From positions 40,042-104,041 of the forward strand of contig NZ_JAQGEI010000017.1 of the NCBI RefSeq assembly GCF_029017505.1: DNA of 64,000 nt. The letters are read 5' to 3'. A program made the position numbers and the translations under genes. The DNA is from Sedimenticola hydrogenitrophicus. GTDB lineage: Bacteria; Pseudomonadota; Gammaproteobacteria; Chromatiales; Chromatiaceae. Below the pieces are notes generated by a model. It was not told where the DNA came from, made no database searches, and was given only the letters and a program-made list of their open reading frames with translations. Of this stretch, positions 47,035 to 56,105 are shown piece by piece. The stretch's first letter is position 1. Each line of letters starts with the position of its first letter.

Positions 47035-49242
47035 TCAGGCGCTCGTCGCCGGCGCAACAGCCGGCTGGCTGCAGACCCGGTTACGCCCCTCATCCTTGGC
47101 CCGATAGAGCGCCCGGTCGGCCCGCAGCATGGCCGCCTCGACCGACGTCTCGCCGCCGGCGAACTCGCTGAGACCGATGCTGATGGTTACCTTGATCTCG
47201 TCCTCACCGACCTGGATACGCAGATTTTCGATGGCCGTCCTCACCCGCTCCGCCGTTGCGCCGGCGGACGACTGATCGGTGGCGGGCAACAGCACGGCGA
47301 ACTCCTCTCCGCCGATGCGGCCCATGATGTCCTCTTCGCGTAGCGCCGAGACGATGGCCTGGGCGACAAACTTCAACACCCGGTCACCGGCGGGATGGCC
47401 GTAGTTGTCGTTCACCTGCTTGAAGTAATCCACATCCAGCAGCATCACCGACAACTCGCCCTGATGGCGCAACAGCCGCGCCACCTCCATTTTGGCCCGC
47501 TTCATGAATTCACGGCGGTTGATCACCCCGGTCAGGGAGTCGATACTGGCCAGCCGCTTATACTCCTCCCCCTCCGCCGTGCTGCGTTTCAATGCCAGTA
47601 CATGCCGACTCACCGCCAGCGGCCCCAGCTGCTCACCCAGGCTCAACATATCTGCCCGAATCAGCTTGCGCCGAAATGTCTCATAGGCCAGCACCATATC
47701 CCCCAGCTCGTCCCGGCGCTTGGCAAACGGTATGCGCAACGACTTGTCACCCGCGGTCAACGCCCGCATCCCTTCGGTCAGGCTGAGGATGGGCAGGCGA
47801 ATCGACCGGGCCAGCTGCAGCGCCACGTAACCGATCAGCAGCACCATGGCGCCGCCGCCAAACACCGTCATCATGAAGACGGCCGTGGCGAGACTGCGCT
47901 GCCGCTTCATCTCCTCCAGCAATTGACTGAGCATCTGCTGCTGGAACGCATTGATCAGGTTGATGCGCAGGGTAGCCACCTTGAACCAGGTGAAGCTGTC
48001 CACCGCGACCTTGCCGTCGCCGCCGCCGGCCTCCAGGGCGTAGTCACTGAGGCGCTTATAGGCAATGACCGCCTCGGTCGCGTAATGGGCACGCCAGCGC
48101 AGCCACTGGCGCTCCGAGAGGAAGGAGTGAAACTGCCTCTCCAGCATTCCCTGCTCCGAGGTCAGCGAGACCAGTTGCCGGTACTCATCCCGGGTGAATT
48201 CACCCCGGCCGAATGCCCCGGAGACCACCGCCCGCTCACGCCCGCCCAACTCGGCATACTGGATCAGCAGGGCATTGGCCTGAAACAGCTCGGCGGCGCT
48301 CTGACGGCGGGAGAAAATGGCTATCTGGTTGGTCAGCCCGGTCAGTTCGGAGATCAGCCCGGTAAAGCCGTCAAAACTCTCCCGGGGGGCTATCTGCTGC
48401 CGGTCGATGCGGTTACGGTAACGCGCCAGCGCCTCCAGGCGGACCACCACCTTGGCTGCCAGTTTGCCGATCTGCTCCAGCCGGCCCTCCAGCTTCCGGG
48501 ACTCCAGGTCCGAGCGGAACAGCGCCAGTTCATGATCGCTGTGGCGGCGCTGCAACTGCAGGGCGGTCCTGAACGCCCGGTCTTCACTGGTCAGAAAACC
48601 GGCGCTGAGGCCACGCTCCTTCTGCAGCTCATGGGCGAGACCGCCGACCCGCTGGCTGAAATTGGCCAACCGCGTCACATCACTGGCGTCGACCGCCGCC
48701 CGCCAGGACTGGACCATGATCATTCCGGCAAACACCAGCATCGGCAGCAGGGAGATGACCACCAGCATCTCGAGGCCGCGCACGAAGGAGACTTTCTGGA
48801 ATTTGACCACCAGATATTCCGCCAGGGAGTGATTATTCAGCTCCCGTTCCGCCAGCAGCGGCGCCAGGTCAAGGTCCTGATCGATGATATGGTTGATCAG
48901 CAACTTGACCAGGGACTCGGTCATATCGATCAGGGAGCTCCCCAGATCGTCGGGCCGCAGCTGGCTCCTGGCCTCGATGATGGCCGAGCGGAAGTCACTG
49001 TGCTCGCGCCGCTGCTCTTCCCTGGCGCCCGCCCCGCTGGAGAGGCTGAGCATCTCCTCATGGCGGCTGTGCTCGACGGCCAGTTGCTCCAGCTCGTCGA
49101 GAATCCGATGCACCTGTTCCGCATCCGGCGATTCGTCGATCAGATCGATGAGCCGATTGAGCAGCACGATGAATTGCCGGTGCTCCCCGTCCAGTACGGG
49201 ATCACCTATACTCAGCCCTTCATCCCAATGGATTCTCTTCAT
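47035..49242 (-). CDS. Hemerythrin-NIT-HAMP-GGDEF diguanylate cyclase
   Basis: The 735-residue protein has an N-terminal bacteriohemerythrin domain (1-130) with H21, H58-x3-E62, H81 and H118-x4-D123; the position expected for a further His (77) is Gln. A membrane helix follows (about 152-178), then a large helical sensor resembling the nitrate/nitrite-sensing NIT domain (about 185-440, HELQKERGLSAGFL), a second helix (about 455-485), HAMP, and a GGDEF domain with active GGEEF and an intact RxxD inhibitory site (REED). It should make cyclic-di-GMP in response to an oxygen/NO-like cytosolic signal and a periplasmic one; the ligands are inferred. Confidence 0.88.
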   Translation of the reverse strand: MKRIHWDEGLSIGDPVLDGEHRQFIVLLNRLIDLIDESPDAEQVHRILDELEQLAVEHSRHEEMLSLSSGAGAREEQRREHSDFRSAIIEARSQLRPDDLGSSLIDMTESLVKLLINHIIDQDLDLAPLLAERELNNHSLAEYLVVKFQKVSFVRGLEMLVVISLLPMLVFAGMIMVQSWRAAVDASDVTRLANFSQRVGGLAHELQKERGLSAGFLTSEDRAFRTALQLQRRHSDHELALFRSDLESRKLEGRLEQIGKLAAKVVVRLEALARYRNRIDRQQIAPRESFDGFTGLISELTGLTNQIAIFSRRQSAAELFQANALLIQYAELGGRERAVVSGAFGRGEFTRDEYRQLVSLTSEQGMLERQFHSFLSERQWLRWRAHYATEAVIAYKRLSDYALEAGGGDGKVAVDSFTWFKVATLRINLINAFQQQMLSQLLEEMKRQRSLATAVFMMTVFGGGAMVLLIGYVALQLARSIRLPILSLTEGMRALTAGDKSLRIPFAKRRDELGDMVLAYETFRRKLIRADMLSLGEQLGPLAVSRHVLALKRSTAEGEEYKRLASIDSLTGVINRREFMKRAKMEVARLLRHQGELSVMLLDVDYFKQVNDNYGHPAGDRVLKFVAQAIVSALREEDIMGRIGGEEFAVLLPATDQSSAGATAERVRTAIENLRIQVGEDEIKVTISIGLSEFAGGETSVEAAMLRADRALYRAKDEGRNRVCSQPAVAPATSA

Positions 49243-49538
49243 AACACATCAATCAGGCAGCCGTTGCGCCCGCCTGCCGGCCTGAACCGGACATACCGGC
49301 GAGTCGCATCAACCCCACCCGCATCCATCAGAGAGGAGCATCTCTTGCTCCCGGCACCCCGGTTTGTGAACCGGATCACCTTTTACTATCGGTCACATTA
49401 GCGATTTCTTAAGGAGTGATGACACATTTATGAATATTTTGTTATCCGTTCGACGCCCAGGCAATCCTCCCGGGGCCGGCGGCAACAGGGGTCCCGGGGT
49501 TGCACAGGCCGGTCCCGGACGGGCCGGCGGACCGGGCT
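49243..49538. other. Intergenic region upstream of the GGDEF gene
   Basis: This 296-bp stretch separates the GGDEF gene start from the aminotransferase stop, both minus strand. It would hold the GGDEF promoter and the aminotransferase terminator. Apart from an AT-rich patch at about 49375-49445, no repeat, hairpin or gene was recognised. Confidence 0.4.
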
Positions 49539-50879
49539 TCAAAGGCCCCTGAGGCAGTCCCCCACCACATTGACCAGGCGGTCTATCTCCTCCCGCTCCA
49601 TGGTCATGGCCGGTCCGAACTGAAGGGTGTCACCGCCATAGCGCACATAGACCCCGCGCTCCCAGCAGCGCATGGCGATCTCCCAGGGGCGGCGCGCCGG
49701 TTCCCCGCCCTGGGGGGCGATCTGCAGCGCCCCGGCCAGGCCGAAATTGCGAATGTCGGTTACGTGGGGGAAGCCCTTCAGGCTGTGCAGGCCGGCTTCG
49801 AAATAGGGTGCCAGTTCACGGGCGCGCTCCGCCAGCCGCTCCCGTTCGAACAGCTCCAGGGCGGCCAGCCCGGCCGCGCAGGCCAGCGGGTGGGCGGAAT
49901 AGGTGTAGCCGTGGGGAAACTCCACCAGGTAGTCGGGACCGCCCTGTTCCATGAAGGTCTGGTAGATCTCAGCGCGGGCCAGCGTCGCCCCCATCGGCAC
50001 CACCCCGTTGGTCAGCCCCTTGGCCAGGGTCATGATGTCCGGCACCACGCCAAAGGCATCCGCGGCGAAGGCATGCCCGGTGCGGCCGAAGCCGGTGATC
50101 ACCTCATCGAAGATCAGCAGGATCGCGTGCCGGTCACAGATCTCCCGCAGGCGCTGCAGGTAGCCCTCGGGCGGTACGATGACGCCGGCCGACCCGGCCA
50201 CCGGCTCAACGATCACGGCGGCAATGTTGGAGGCATCGTGCAGCGCCACCAGCTCCTCCAGCTGATCCGCCAGGGCAGCACCATGGGCCGGCACGCCGCG
50301 ACTGAAGGCGTTCTCCTTCAGCAGGGTGTGGGGCAGATGATCCGCATCCAGGAGAGTACCGAACGGCTTGCGGTTTGGCCCGATCCCGCCCACGCTGACA
50401 CCGCCAAAATTGACCCCGTGGTAGCCCTTGGCGCGGCCGATCAGCCTGTTCTTGCCCGGCATCCCCTTTTGACGCCAGTAGGCGCGCGCCATCTTCAGCG
50501 CGGTCTCCACCGCCTCGGAGCCGGAATTGGAGAAAAACACATAATCCAGGCCGGCCGGTGTCAGCTGTTTGAGGCGATTGGCCAGCTCAAACGAGAGCGG
50601 ATGGCCGAACTGGAATCCGGGGGAGTAGTCCATGCGCCCCAGCTGGGCGGTGATCGCGTCGGCAATCTCCCGCCGGTTGTGCCCGGCGCCACAACACCAG
50701 AGGCCGGACATCCCGTCCAGAATCCGCCGCCCGTCGGCGCTCTGGTAATAGTTGCCCTCGGCGGCCACCAGCAGGCGGGGGTTCCGTTTGAAATCGCGGT
50801 TGCCGGTGAACGGCATCCAGTGCGCCTCCAGCGCCTCACGGTTCAGGCCGGCAGTCAGTCGGGTATCGATATCGGACAT
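49539..50879 (-). CDS. Class III aminotransferase (omega-amino acid:pyruvate type)
   Basis: The 446-residue PLP enzyme has [54 protein letters not shown] and the PLP lysine in [17 protein letters not shown]. The N-terminal [20 protein letters not shown] is typical of beta-alanine:pyruvate or related omega-amino acid transaminases. The exact amine substrate cannot be assigned by reading. It stands as a single gene between the GGDEF and chemoreceptor genes. Confidence 0.85.
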   Translation of the reverse strand: MSDIDTRLTAGLNREALEAHWMPFTGNRDFKRNPRLLVAAEGNYYQSADGRRILDGMSGLWCCGAGHNRREIADAITAQLGRMDYSPGFQFGHPLSFELANRLKQLTPAGLDYVFFSNSGSEAVETALKMARAYWRQKGMPGKNRLIGRAKGYHGVNFGGVSVGGIGPNRKPFGTLLDADHLPHTLLKENAFSRGVPAHGAALADQLEELVALHDASNIAAVIVEPVAGSAGVIVPPEGYLQRLREICDRHAILLIFDEVITGFGRTGHAFAADAFGVVPDIMTLAKGLTNGVVPMGATLARAEIYQTFMEQGGPDYLVEFPHGYTYSAHPLACAAGLAALELFERERLAERARELAPYFEAGLHSLKGFPHVTDIRNFGLAGALQIAPQGGEPARRPWEIAMRCWERGVYVRYGGDTLQFGPAMTMEREEIDRLVNVVGDCLRGL

Positions 50880-50995
50880 AGGTCAATCCTTGTTCCACGG
50901 GTGAAATTTGTCTTACAGTCTGGCTCCATCAGCATCAGTATGGCAGATCCAGGAGTCTGTCGGGCCCTTAACGGTGGAAGAAACGGCAGACAGAT

Positions 50996-51020
50996 AAAAA
51001 CCCGGCCGGGCCGGGTTTTT
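50996..51020 (-). terminator. Intrinsic terminator of the chemoreceptor gene
   Basis: AAAAACCCGGCC and GGCCGGGTTTTT form a hairpin with U-runs on either strand, 21 bp past the chemoreceptor stop. It may work in both directions. Confidence 0.8.
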
Positions 51021-51041
51021 GTTCAGCACAGGGAAGCGCGA

Positions 51042-52745
51042 CTAATCGGACGACTGGTAACCGATCCTGAACCCGCCCCAGTGCCGGCCGGCGACGTGGA
51101 TGGGGATGGTCAGGTCGTGCATCACCTCCCCGGTGTCCCGTTTGTAGGTCTGCAGCAGGAACGGTTTGGTGGAGCTGGCGCATCGGGCACCGGTGCGGTC
51201 ATTAAAGATCCGCTTGGTCCGATTGGCCAGCAGGTCTTTGGCATAGTCGCCACTGAGCGGCTGTGAATAACGTTTGTTGTGGGTGGGGAAATAGCCGTTG
51301 TTGTCCACCGCGCCGGCATAGGCCATGAAGCTGTGACGGGACAGGATCGGCTCCTGGATCGATGGGAAATTGGCGTCGGTGAAGCCATCAAACTGGGACT
51401 TGTACTTCTGCGGGTTGGTCCCGGCAATGGGCTGGTAATTGCGGTCAAACAGCTGATCCAGGGTCAGCTGCCCCTGCGCCAGCGCGTTTTCAAACAGCTG
51501 GCCGATCGCCGTCACCGCGGCACACCCCTCGGCGTAGGCGATGCCGTGCGCCCCTTGCAGCCCCGCATCGCCCAGCAGTTCGTAGATCGCCTCGGCCATC
51601 TCTGACAGTTCCAGGGATTGGCCGGCCACCGAATCCACCTTATCCGACGAGTCGTTCAGGGTCTGGGTAAATATCTCCAGCGAATGGTTGATCTGCGCCT
51701 GGTGCTCGCGGTTCTGCGCCGAACGCTCCGCCGCGGAGATCACCCGCGACTCTACCTCCCGGGCGTGCTCCAGGATCTCCAGCAGCTGGGTATCCACCTT
51801 CTCGGTACGCAGTCGGCTCTCCTGCACCTCATCCACCAGGGCGCGCATGGTGTTGCCGGCATTACCCGTCTCTGCGTTGATCCGCTGTACCATCTGGCCG
51901 ATCTCGGTGGTGGCCTTGGAGGTGCGCGTGGCGAGATTGCGCACCTCCTCGGCGACCACGGCAAATCCGCGCCCCTGCTCGCCCGCCCGGGCCGCTTCGA
52001 TGGCCGCGTTCAGGGCCAGCAGATTGGTCTGGTCGGCGATCTCGCTGATCACCTTGGTGATCTGGGAGATCTGGCCGGCGCCCTCCTCGAGCTTGGCGAT
52101 CAGCTCGGCCGCCTCGCGGGCATGGCTGCCGGTGTTGCGCATCTGCTCGGCCGCCTCCCCGATCGCCTCCTGGCCGATATAGCTGGCGCGCCGGGTCTGG
52201 CGGGAGAGCTCTTTCAGGGTTTCGGAATTGGTCACCGCCTGTTCGATATTAGAGGAGATCTGGCCGGTCGCCTCGGTAATATTGCGGATATGCTCGATCT
52301 GATCGTCGATACGCCGCTTCAACACATCCGCGGCGAAGGAGACCTCGGCCCCGGCGATGGCGATCTTGCCGCTGCGGTTGACCACACCGATACCGCAGCT
52401 GTAATACTCCCGCAACATCTCCGCCACCACCTTCAGTTGCGCCCCGGCGACACCCTCTCCCAGGGCCGACAGCCGCCGGTTCTGTTCCGCATCCAGGTCG
52501 CCCCGGGTCTCCACCAGGCGGTGGATCAGGCCGATATCACGCAGCAGGGGCTTCAGCAGCAGGAGGTAGGCCGGGAGCAGCGCCGCCGTCAGCGAAACCA
52601 CCACCACGACCGCCATTGCCGCTATACGACCGAGCCCCAGATATCCACCGAGAAGTGCCGCTGCCGCCCCGGCCGCCAAAGCCATCAGGACAAGCGCCAG
52701 GATAATGGGGGGAGTCGTTTTGTTGAGTCTCTTCATAGTGTTCAT
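51042..52745 (-). CDS. Methyl-accepting chemotaxis protein with C-terminal sensor domain
   Basis: The 567-residue protein has two closely spaced membrane helices (about 12-34 and 39-66) with almost no periplasmic loop. A signalling domain with the conserved hairpin tip [20 protein letters not shown] and [20 protein letters not shown] follows. A cytosolic C-terminal domain (about 405-567, ending [20 protein letters not shown]) looks PAS/Cache-like. Putting the sensor after the signalling hairpin indicates sensing of an internal signal. An intrinsic terminator follows the stop. Confidence 0.88.
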   Translation of the reverse strand: MNTMKRLNKTTPPIILALVLMALAAGAAAALLGGYLGLGRIAAMAVVVVVSLTAALLPAYLLLLKPLLRDIGLIHRLVETRGDLDAEQNRRLSALGEGVAGAQLKVVAEMLREYYSCGIGVVNRSGKIAIAGAEVSFAADVLKRRIDDQIEHIRNITEATGQISSNIEQAVTNSETLKELSRQTRRASYIGQEAIGEAAEQMRNTGSHAREAAELIAKLEEGAGQISQITKVISEIADQTNLLALNAAIEAARAGEQGRGFAVVAEEVRNLATRTSKATTEIGQMVQRINAETGNAGNTMRALVDEVQESRLRTEKVDTQLLEILEHAREVESRVISAAERSAQNREHQAQINHSLEIFTQTLNDSSDKVDSVAGQSLELSEMAEAIYELLGDAGLQGAHGIAYAEGCAAVTAIGQLFENALAQGQLTLDQLFDRNYQPIAGTNPQKYKSQFDGFTDANFPSIQEPILSRHSFMAYAGAVDNNGYFPTHNKRYSQPLSGDYAKDLLANRTKRIFNDRTGARCASSTKPFLLQTYKRDTGEVMHDLTIPIHVAGRHWGGFRIGYQSSD

Positions 52746-52996
52746 AAACTATATGTATGCCGACATAAAATCACTATCGACTGGTTTGCGCTCAACTTTA
52801 ATCAATCCATAATAGTGTCCAGCCTCGTATCCGGGACAGATCCGCGGAAGCCGTCCAGCCAAAACCCGTCTCCGGGGGCGCTAAATCAGGGGGGGCAATA
52901 GATCTGGGTCAAATCAGATAGAATATTATTGGGGTAACATAAACCACTTTGATGGGCTCGCACCTTTTCCACTCGACTGGGTAGGGACGATCACTT

Positions 52997-53170
52997 AGGG
53001 CTCGCGCAAGAATAATTTCGCAGTACCGAGGGAGTCGCCGGGTTACTCTGGGCGCCACGCCGGCAAGACACGCTTTGCAGGCAATGGCCATTCCCGTGCC
53101 AAACAGCGTAACGCTGCCAGCGGGGTCCAGATGCGACCGAATATCGAAACTTATTTTAGCGCGAGCCCTT
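52997..53170. mobile_element. MITE-like element, copy A
   Basis: The 174-bp element starts GGGCTCGCGCAAGAATAA and ends TTATTTTAGCGCGAGCCC, i.e. imperfect terminal inverted repeats. Its core GCAGGCAATGGCCATTCCC...GCGTAACGCTGCCAGCGGGG recurs inverted at 61143-61352. The short open frame on the minus strand (MAIACKACLAGVAPRVTRRL...) is a translation of the element; in the other copy the frame is broken, so it is probably not a gene. The remainder of the 469-bp gap (52746-52996, 53171-53214) shows no other feature. Confidence 0.75.
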
Positions 53171-53214
53171 TAACCACCAACGCCCTGAGCCGGGCAGGAT
53201 AACCAGAGGAACAG

Positions 53215-53748
53215 ATGATGATTTCACACACCCTTCGCACGACCGTCATGGGAGTCACCGTAGCACTCCTCTCCACTTATGCCATCGAATCCAACGCCTG
53301 GCGCAAGGATATCGAGACCTCCGGCCCGATCGAAAACACCACCTGCAAGTTCGAGCCGCAGGCGCAGTGCTCATGGGCGGTACGGATCGGCGCGCAGATA
53401 CCCGGGGTGGACATGCACGAAGCCTCCATGGCCTCCATGCGGCTGGATAACGCCAATCTGCAGGGGGCCAATCTCTCCCGTGCCATCCTGCACCTGGCCA
53501 ATCTGCAGGGTGCCAACCTGATGTTGAGCAATCTGGAGCATGCCGCCCTGCATGCGGTCAACCTGCAGGGCGCCAACCTGATGCTGGCGAATCTGAAAGG
53601 GGCCAACTTCCTCGACGCGGACCTGAGTGGGGCCAATCTGCGCGGCGCCAACATGGAGGGCGCCATCCTGATCGCCGCCAAGCTGGACAATGCCACCTGG
53701 ACCGACGGCCGGGTCTGCGCGGTCGGCTCCAAGGGTGAGTGCCGGTAA
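53215..53748 (+). CDS. Secreted pentapeptide-repeat protein
   Basis: The 177-residue protein has an N-terminal signal peptide (hydrophobic MGVTVALLSTYA, likely cut near residue 25-29) and about 14 A(N/D)LxG-type repeats from residue 65 to 165 (NANLQGANLSRAILHLANLQ and so on), which form a right-handed beta-helix. Two Cys pairs flank the repeats. The function is unknown; periplasmic location is inferred. GAGGAACAG precedes the double ATG. A terminator follows at 53769. Confidence 0.82.
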   Translation: MMISHTLRTTVMGVTVALLSTYAIESNAWRKDIETSGPIENTTCKFEPQAQCSWAVRIGAQIPGVDMHEASMASMRLDNANLQGANLSRAILHLANLQGANLMLSNLEHAALHAVNLQGANLMLANLKGANFLDADLSGANLRGANMEGAILIAAKLDNATWTDGRVCAVGSKGECR

Positions 53749-53768
53749 CGCCAGGTCGCTGAGACAAC

Positions 53769-53798
53769 AAAGGCCTTGCCGGTCGGGGCAAGGCCTTT
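53769..53798 (+). terminator. Intrinsic terminator of the pentapeptide-repeat gene
   Basis: AAAGGCCTTGCC pairs with GGCAAGGCCTTT over a 6-nt loop, 20 bp past the stop, with A/T tails on both sides. Confidence 0.75.
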
Positions 53799-53878
53799 GC
53801 TGATTGCCCATCGGGCCGCTTGGTTTTATAAGGTCGCGAATATCCTTCCTGGGCAGGATCGGCCGGATGGGCAATCGG

Positions 53879-55117
53879 TTACGGAATCACCGAGTCGATC
53901 ACCAGTTCCACCACCGCATCCCCCTTCACCACCACCGGGGACACCTCACCCAGCAGATCGCCGCTGGCGGCAATGGCATTGCCGGAGCGGGATATGCGGG
54001 CACCCACCACGACCTGATCAAAACGGGACAGATTCATCCCCGGCACCATCGCCTGACCGTCATTGAGCTGGACCGTGGTCGGCAGGTCACTCACCTTCAG
54101 GCGCACCGCCGCCAGCGGCATCTTCGGCCCCTCCAGGGCCCGCGCGTAGACGAACAGGCTCTCTTCCGGTTTTACCCGGGCGGCCAATTCCGCGGCCAGG
54201 GTGATGCGGGCGGTGATGACCTGCCTCGCCGGTTGCGCCGCCACTTGCTGCTCCACCGCCTCGCCGGGCCCGGCAGCGGCCAGCTTGCGTTGCGCCGCCG
54301 CCATCAGCCGGTCGACCTGCTGGGTGGATTCCGGGTCATCCGCCAGCATCGGCTTGAGCCGTCCCCAGTGCTGCAGGGCGCGGGCGTGATTGCCGGCCTG
54401 ATCCTCCACCATCCCGGCCAGCCAGAGAGCGGTCTGATCTTGCGGCGCCAGGCCGACCGCCTTGCGTATCAGTTCGGCCGGGCGCCCCTGCATATCCCCA
54501 CCCGACGCCATCGCCAGGGCATCCGCCAGCGCCAGCATGATGGAGGGCTGGTCGCTCACCAGCTGATTAAGCTTGTCGAAGGCAAAGGCCGCCTTCTGGT
54601 AATCCTTCACCGCCATGTAGGTACGTCCCAGCAGATACCACCCCTCCGCATCTTCGGGATTCTCCTTCAGCCGATCCACCAGGGCCGTCATCATCTCCTC
54701 GATCGAGGGCAACTCCTGGTCGGCCTGCTGCGCCTGCATGGCCGCGGGGTCAACCAGTTGGGGCGTGCCGAGGTAGAGATAGGCCGAGACCGTGACCACC
54801 GCGACGAACAGGACCGAGAACAATAGCGCCAGCATGCCAGCCTTCCCGGGGCCGCCGGCCTGTGCCGCCTCGTCACCGGCCTCCAGATCGATCAGCAGGG
54901 TCTGCTCCAGCTCCAGCTTGGTCTGCTCGTACTCTTCGTCCGACAGGGTGCCGGCGGCAAGCTCATTGTTGAGCTCGGCCAGCCGCTCGCGGGCAATGAC
55001 CACATTCTGCTTGTCGCGATCGGAAACCCGTAGCTCTGATTTACGCCACAGGGAAGGCACAATGAAGGCTAGTGCGACCACTATCATGGCCGCCGTGATA
55101 ATCCAGAAAAGTGTCAT
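53879..55117 (-). CDS. ccmI: Cytochrome c maturation protein CcmI
   Basis: The 412-residue protein has an N-terminal membrane helix (about 3-22), a cytosolic coiled segment (ARERLAELNNELAAGTLSDE), a second helix (about 93-115), then TPR repeats (EDAEGWYLLGRTYMAVKDY) and a periplasmic C-terminal domain. CcmI holds apocytochrome for heme attachment together with CcmF and CcmH. It is last in the operon and overlaps ccmH by 4 bp. Confidence 0.92.
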   Translation of the reverse strand: MTLFWIITAAMIVVALAFIVPSLWRKSELRVSDRDKQNVVIARERLAELNNELAAGTLSDEEYEQTKLELEQTLLIDLEAGDEAAQAGGPGKAGMLALLFSVLFVAVVTVSAYLYLGTPQLVDPAAMQAQQADQELPSIEEMMTALVDRLKENPEDAEGWYLLGRTYMAVKDYQKAAFAFDKLNQLVSDQPSIMLALADALAMASGGDMQGRPAELIRKAVGLAPQDQTALWLAGMVEDQAGNHARALQHWGRLKPMLADDPESTQQVDRLMAAAQRKLAAAGPGEAVEQQVAAQPARQVITARITLAAELAARVKPEESLFVYARALEGPKMPLAAVRLKVSDLPTTVQLNDGQAMVPGMNLSRFDQVVVGARISRSGNAIAASGDLLGEVSPVVVKGDAVVELVIDSVIP

Positions 55118-55575
55118 GATTTATTGTCTTCTTCGCCAAGCAATGCCTTGGCTCTCTGCAGGTCGTTGTCACTGAGCTGGGCGCCGGGTTGTCTGCCGCG
55201 TCCCCGAATGAATACCAATAGGATGGCGACGCCACCGGCGAGAATGGCAAAAGGTCCCAGCCAGAGCAGCAGGGTCGAGAGCCGGAACGGCGGACGGTAG
55301 AGCACGAAATCCCCATAGCGCTTGACCATGTAGTCGACCACGTCGTCGCTGCTGGCACCGCCCTGCACCAACTCGTAGGTCTTGCGGCGCATATCCTGGG
55401 CCAGTTCGGCGTTGGAGTCGGCCAGATTCTGGTTCTGACAGACCAGACAGCGCAGCTCGGTGATCAGCTGCTTGTAGCGCGCCTCCTTCTCCGGGTCATC
55501 GAACTGGTTCGCCTCGATGGCCGCCTGGGAAAACAGCGGCAGCAACAGCAGCAGCAACAGCCAGGCACGGATCAT
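55114..55575 (-). CDS. ccmH: Cytochrome c maturation protein CcmH
   Basis: The 153-residue protein starts MIRAWLLLLLLLPLFSQA (signal peptide). It has the redox motif ELRCLVCQNQNLADSNAELA and a C-terminal anchor (LLLWLGPFAILAGGVAILLV). It reduces the apocytochrome CxxCH disulfide. It is the short, single-domain form, with CcmI encoded separately. The upstream in-frame extension overlaps ccmG and is not used. Confidence 0.94.
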   Translation of the reverse strand: MIRAWLLLLLLLPLFSQAAIEANQFDDPEKEARYKQLITELRCLVCQNQNLADSNAELAQDMRRKTYELVQGGASSDDVVDYMVKRYGDFVLYRPPFRLSTLLLWLGPFAILAGGVAILLVFIRGRGRQPGAQLSDNDLQRAKALLGEEDNKS

Positions 55576-56105
55576 GACTCGCCCTCCAGCTGTTGCAGCA
55601 GGGGCCGGAACTCTTTGTCCCACACCTGCTGGTAGAGGGGGCCGGTGTGTTTCTTGCGAATCATCCCCTGCTTGTCGATCACGAAGGTCTCCGGCGCGCC
55701 ATACACGCCCCAGTCCATGATCGCCTCGCTTTCCGGATCGAAGCCGACCGCGGCAAACGGGTTGCCCTTATTGGTCAGGAAGGCGATGGCCTCCTCGCGA
55801 TCATCACGCCAGTCGATGCCGATGAAGGTGACCCCCTCGTCTTTCGCCAGGTGATTGAGGAACTCATGCTCCCGCCAGCACTCCGGACACCAGACTCCCC
55901 AGACATTCAGCAGCCACACCTTGCCCTGCATGTCCTGGGAGCTGACCCGCTTCTCCGGGTCAAACAGGTCCGGCAGGTTGAACGTCGGCGCCTTTTCGTT
56001 GATCAGCACCGACGGGACATCCCGTGGATTGAGCGTCAGGCCGATGCCGAGCAACAGTGCCAGAGCCAGGAAAATCCCCAGCGGTATCAGAAAACGTGCC
56101 TTCAT
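55572..56105 (-). CDS. ccmG: Thiol:disulfide oxidoreductase CcmG/DsbE
   Basis: The 177-residue membrane-anchored thioredoxin-fold protein has an N-terminal helix (FLIPLGIFLALALLLGIGL) and active site WGVWCPECWREHEFLNHL, plus the conserved Glu/Pro loop GAPETFVID. It supplies reducing power to the heme ligation module. It overlaps ccmF and ccmH by 4 bp each. Confidence 0.95.
   Translation of the reverse strand: MKARFLIPLGIFLALALLLGIGLTLNPRDVPSVLINEKAPTFNLPDLFDPEKRVSSQDMQGKVWLLNVWGVWCPECWREHEFLNHLAKDEGVTFIGIDWRDDREEAIAFLTNKGNPFAAVGFDPESEAIMDWGVYGAPETFVIDKQGMIRKKHTGPLYQQVWDKEFRPLLQQLEGES

Noticed and set aside
52909..53091. A 60-codon open frame MAIACKACLAGV... as a small gene
   Set aside because: It is a translation of the MITE-like element. 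The corresponding frame in copy B contains a stop after MAIACKACLARVAT, so coding is not conserved.
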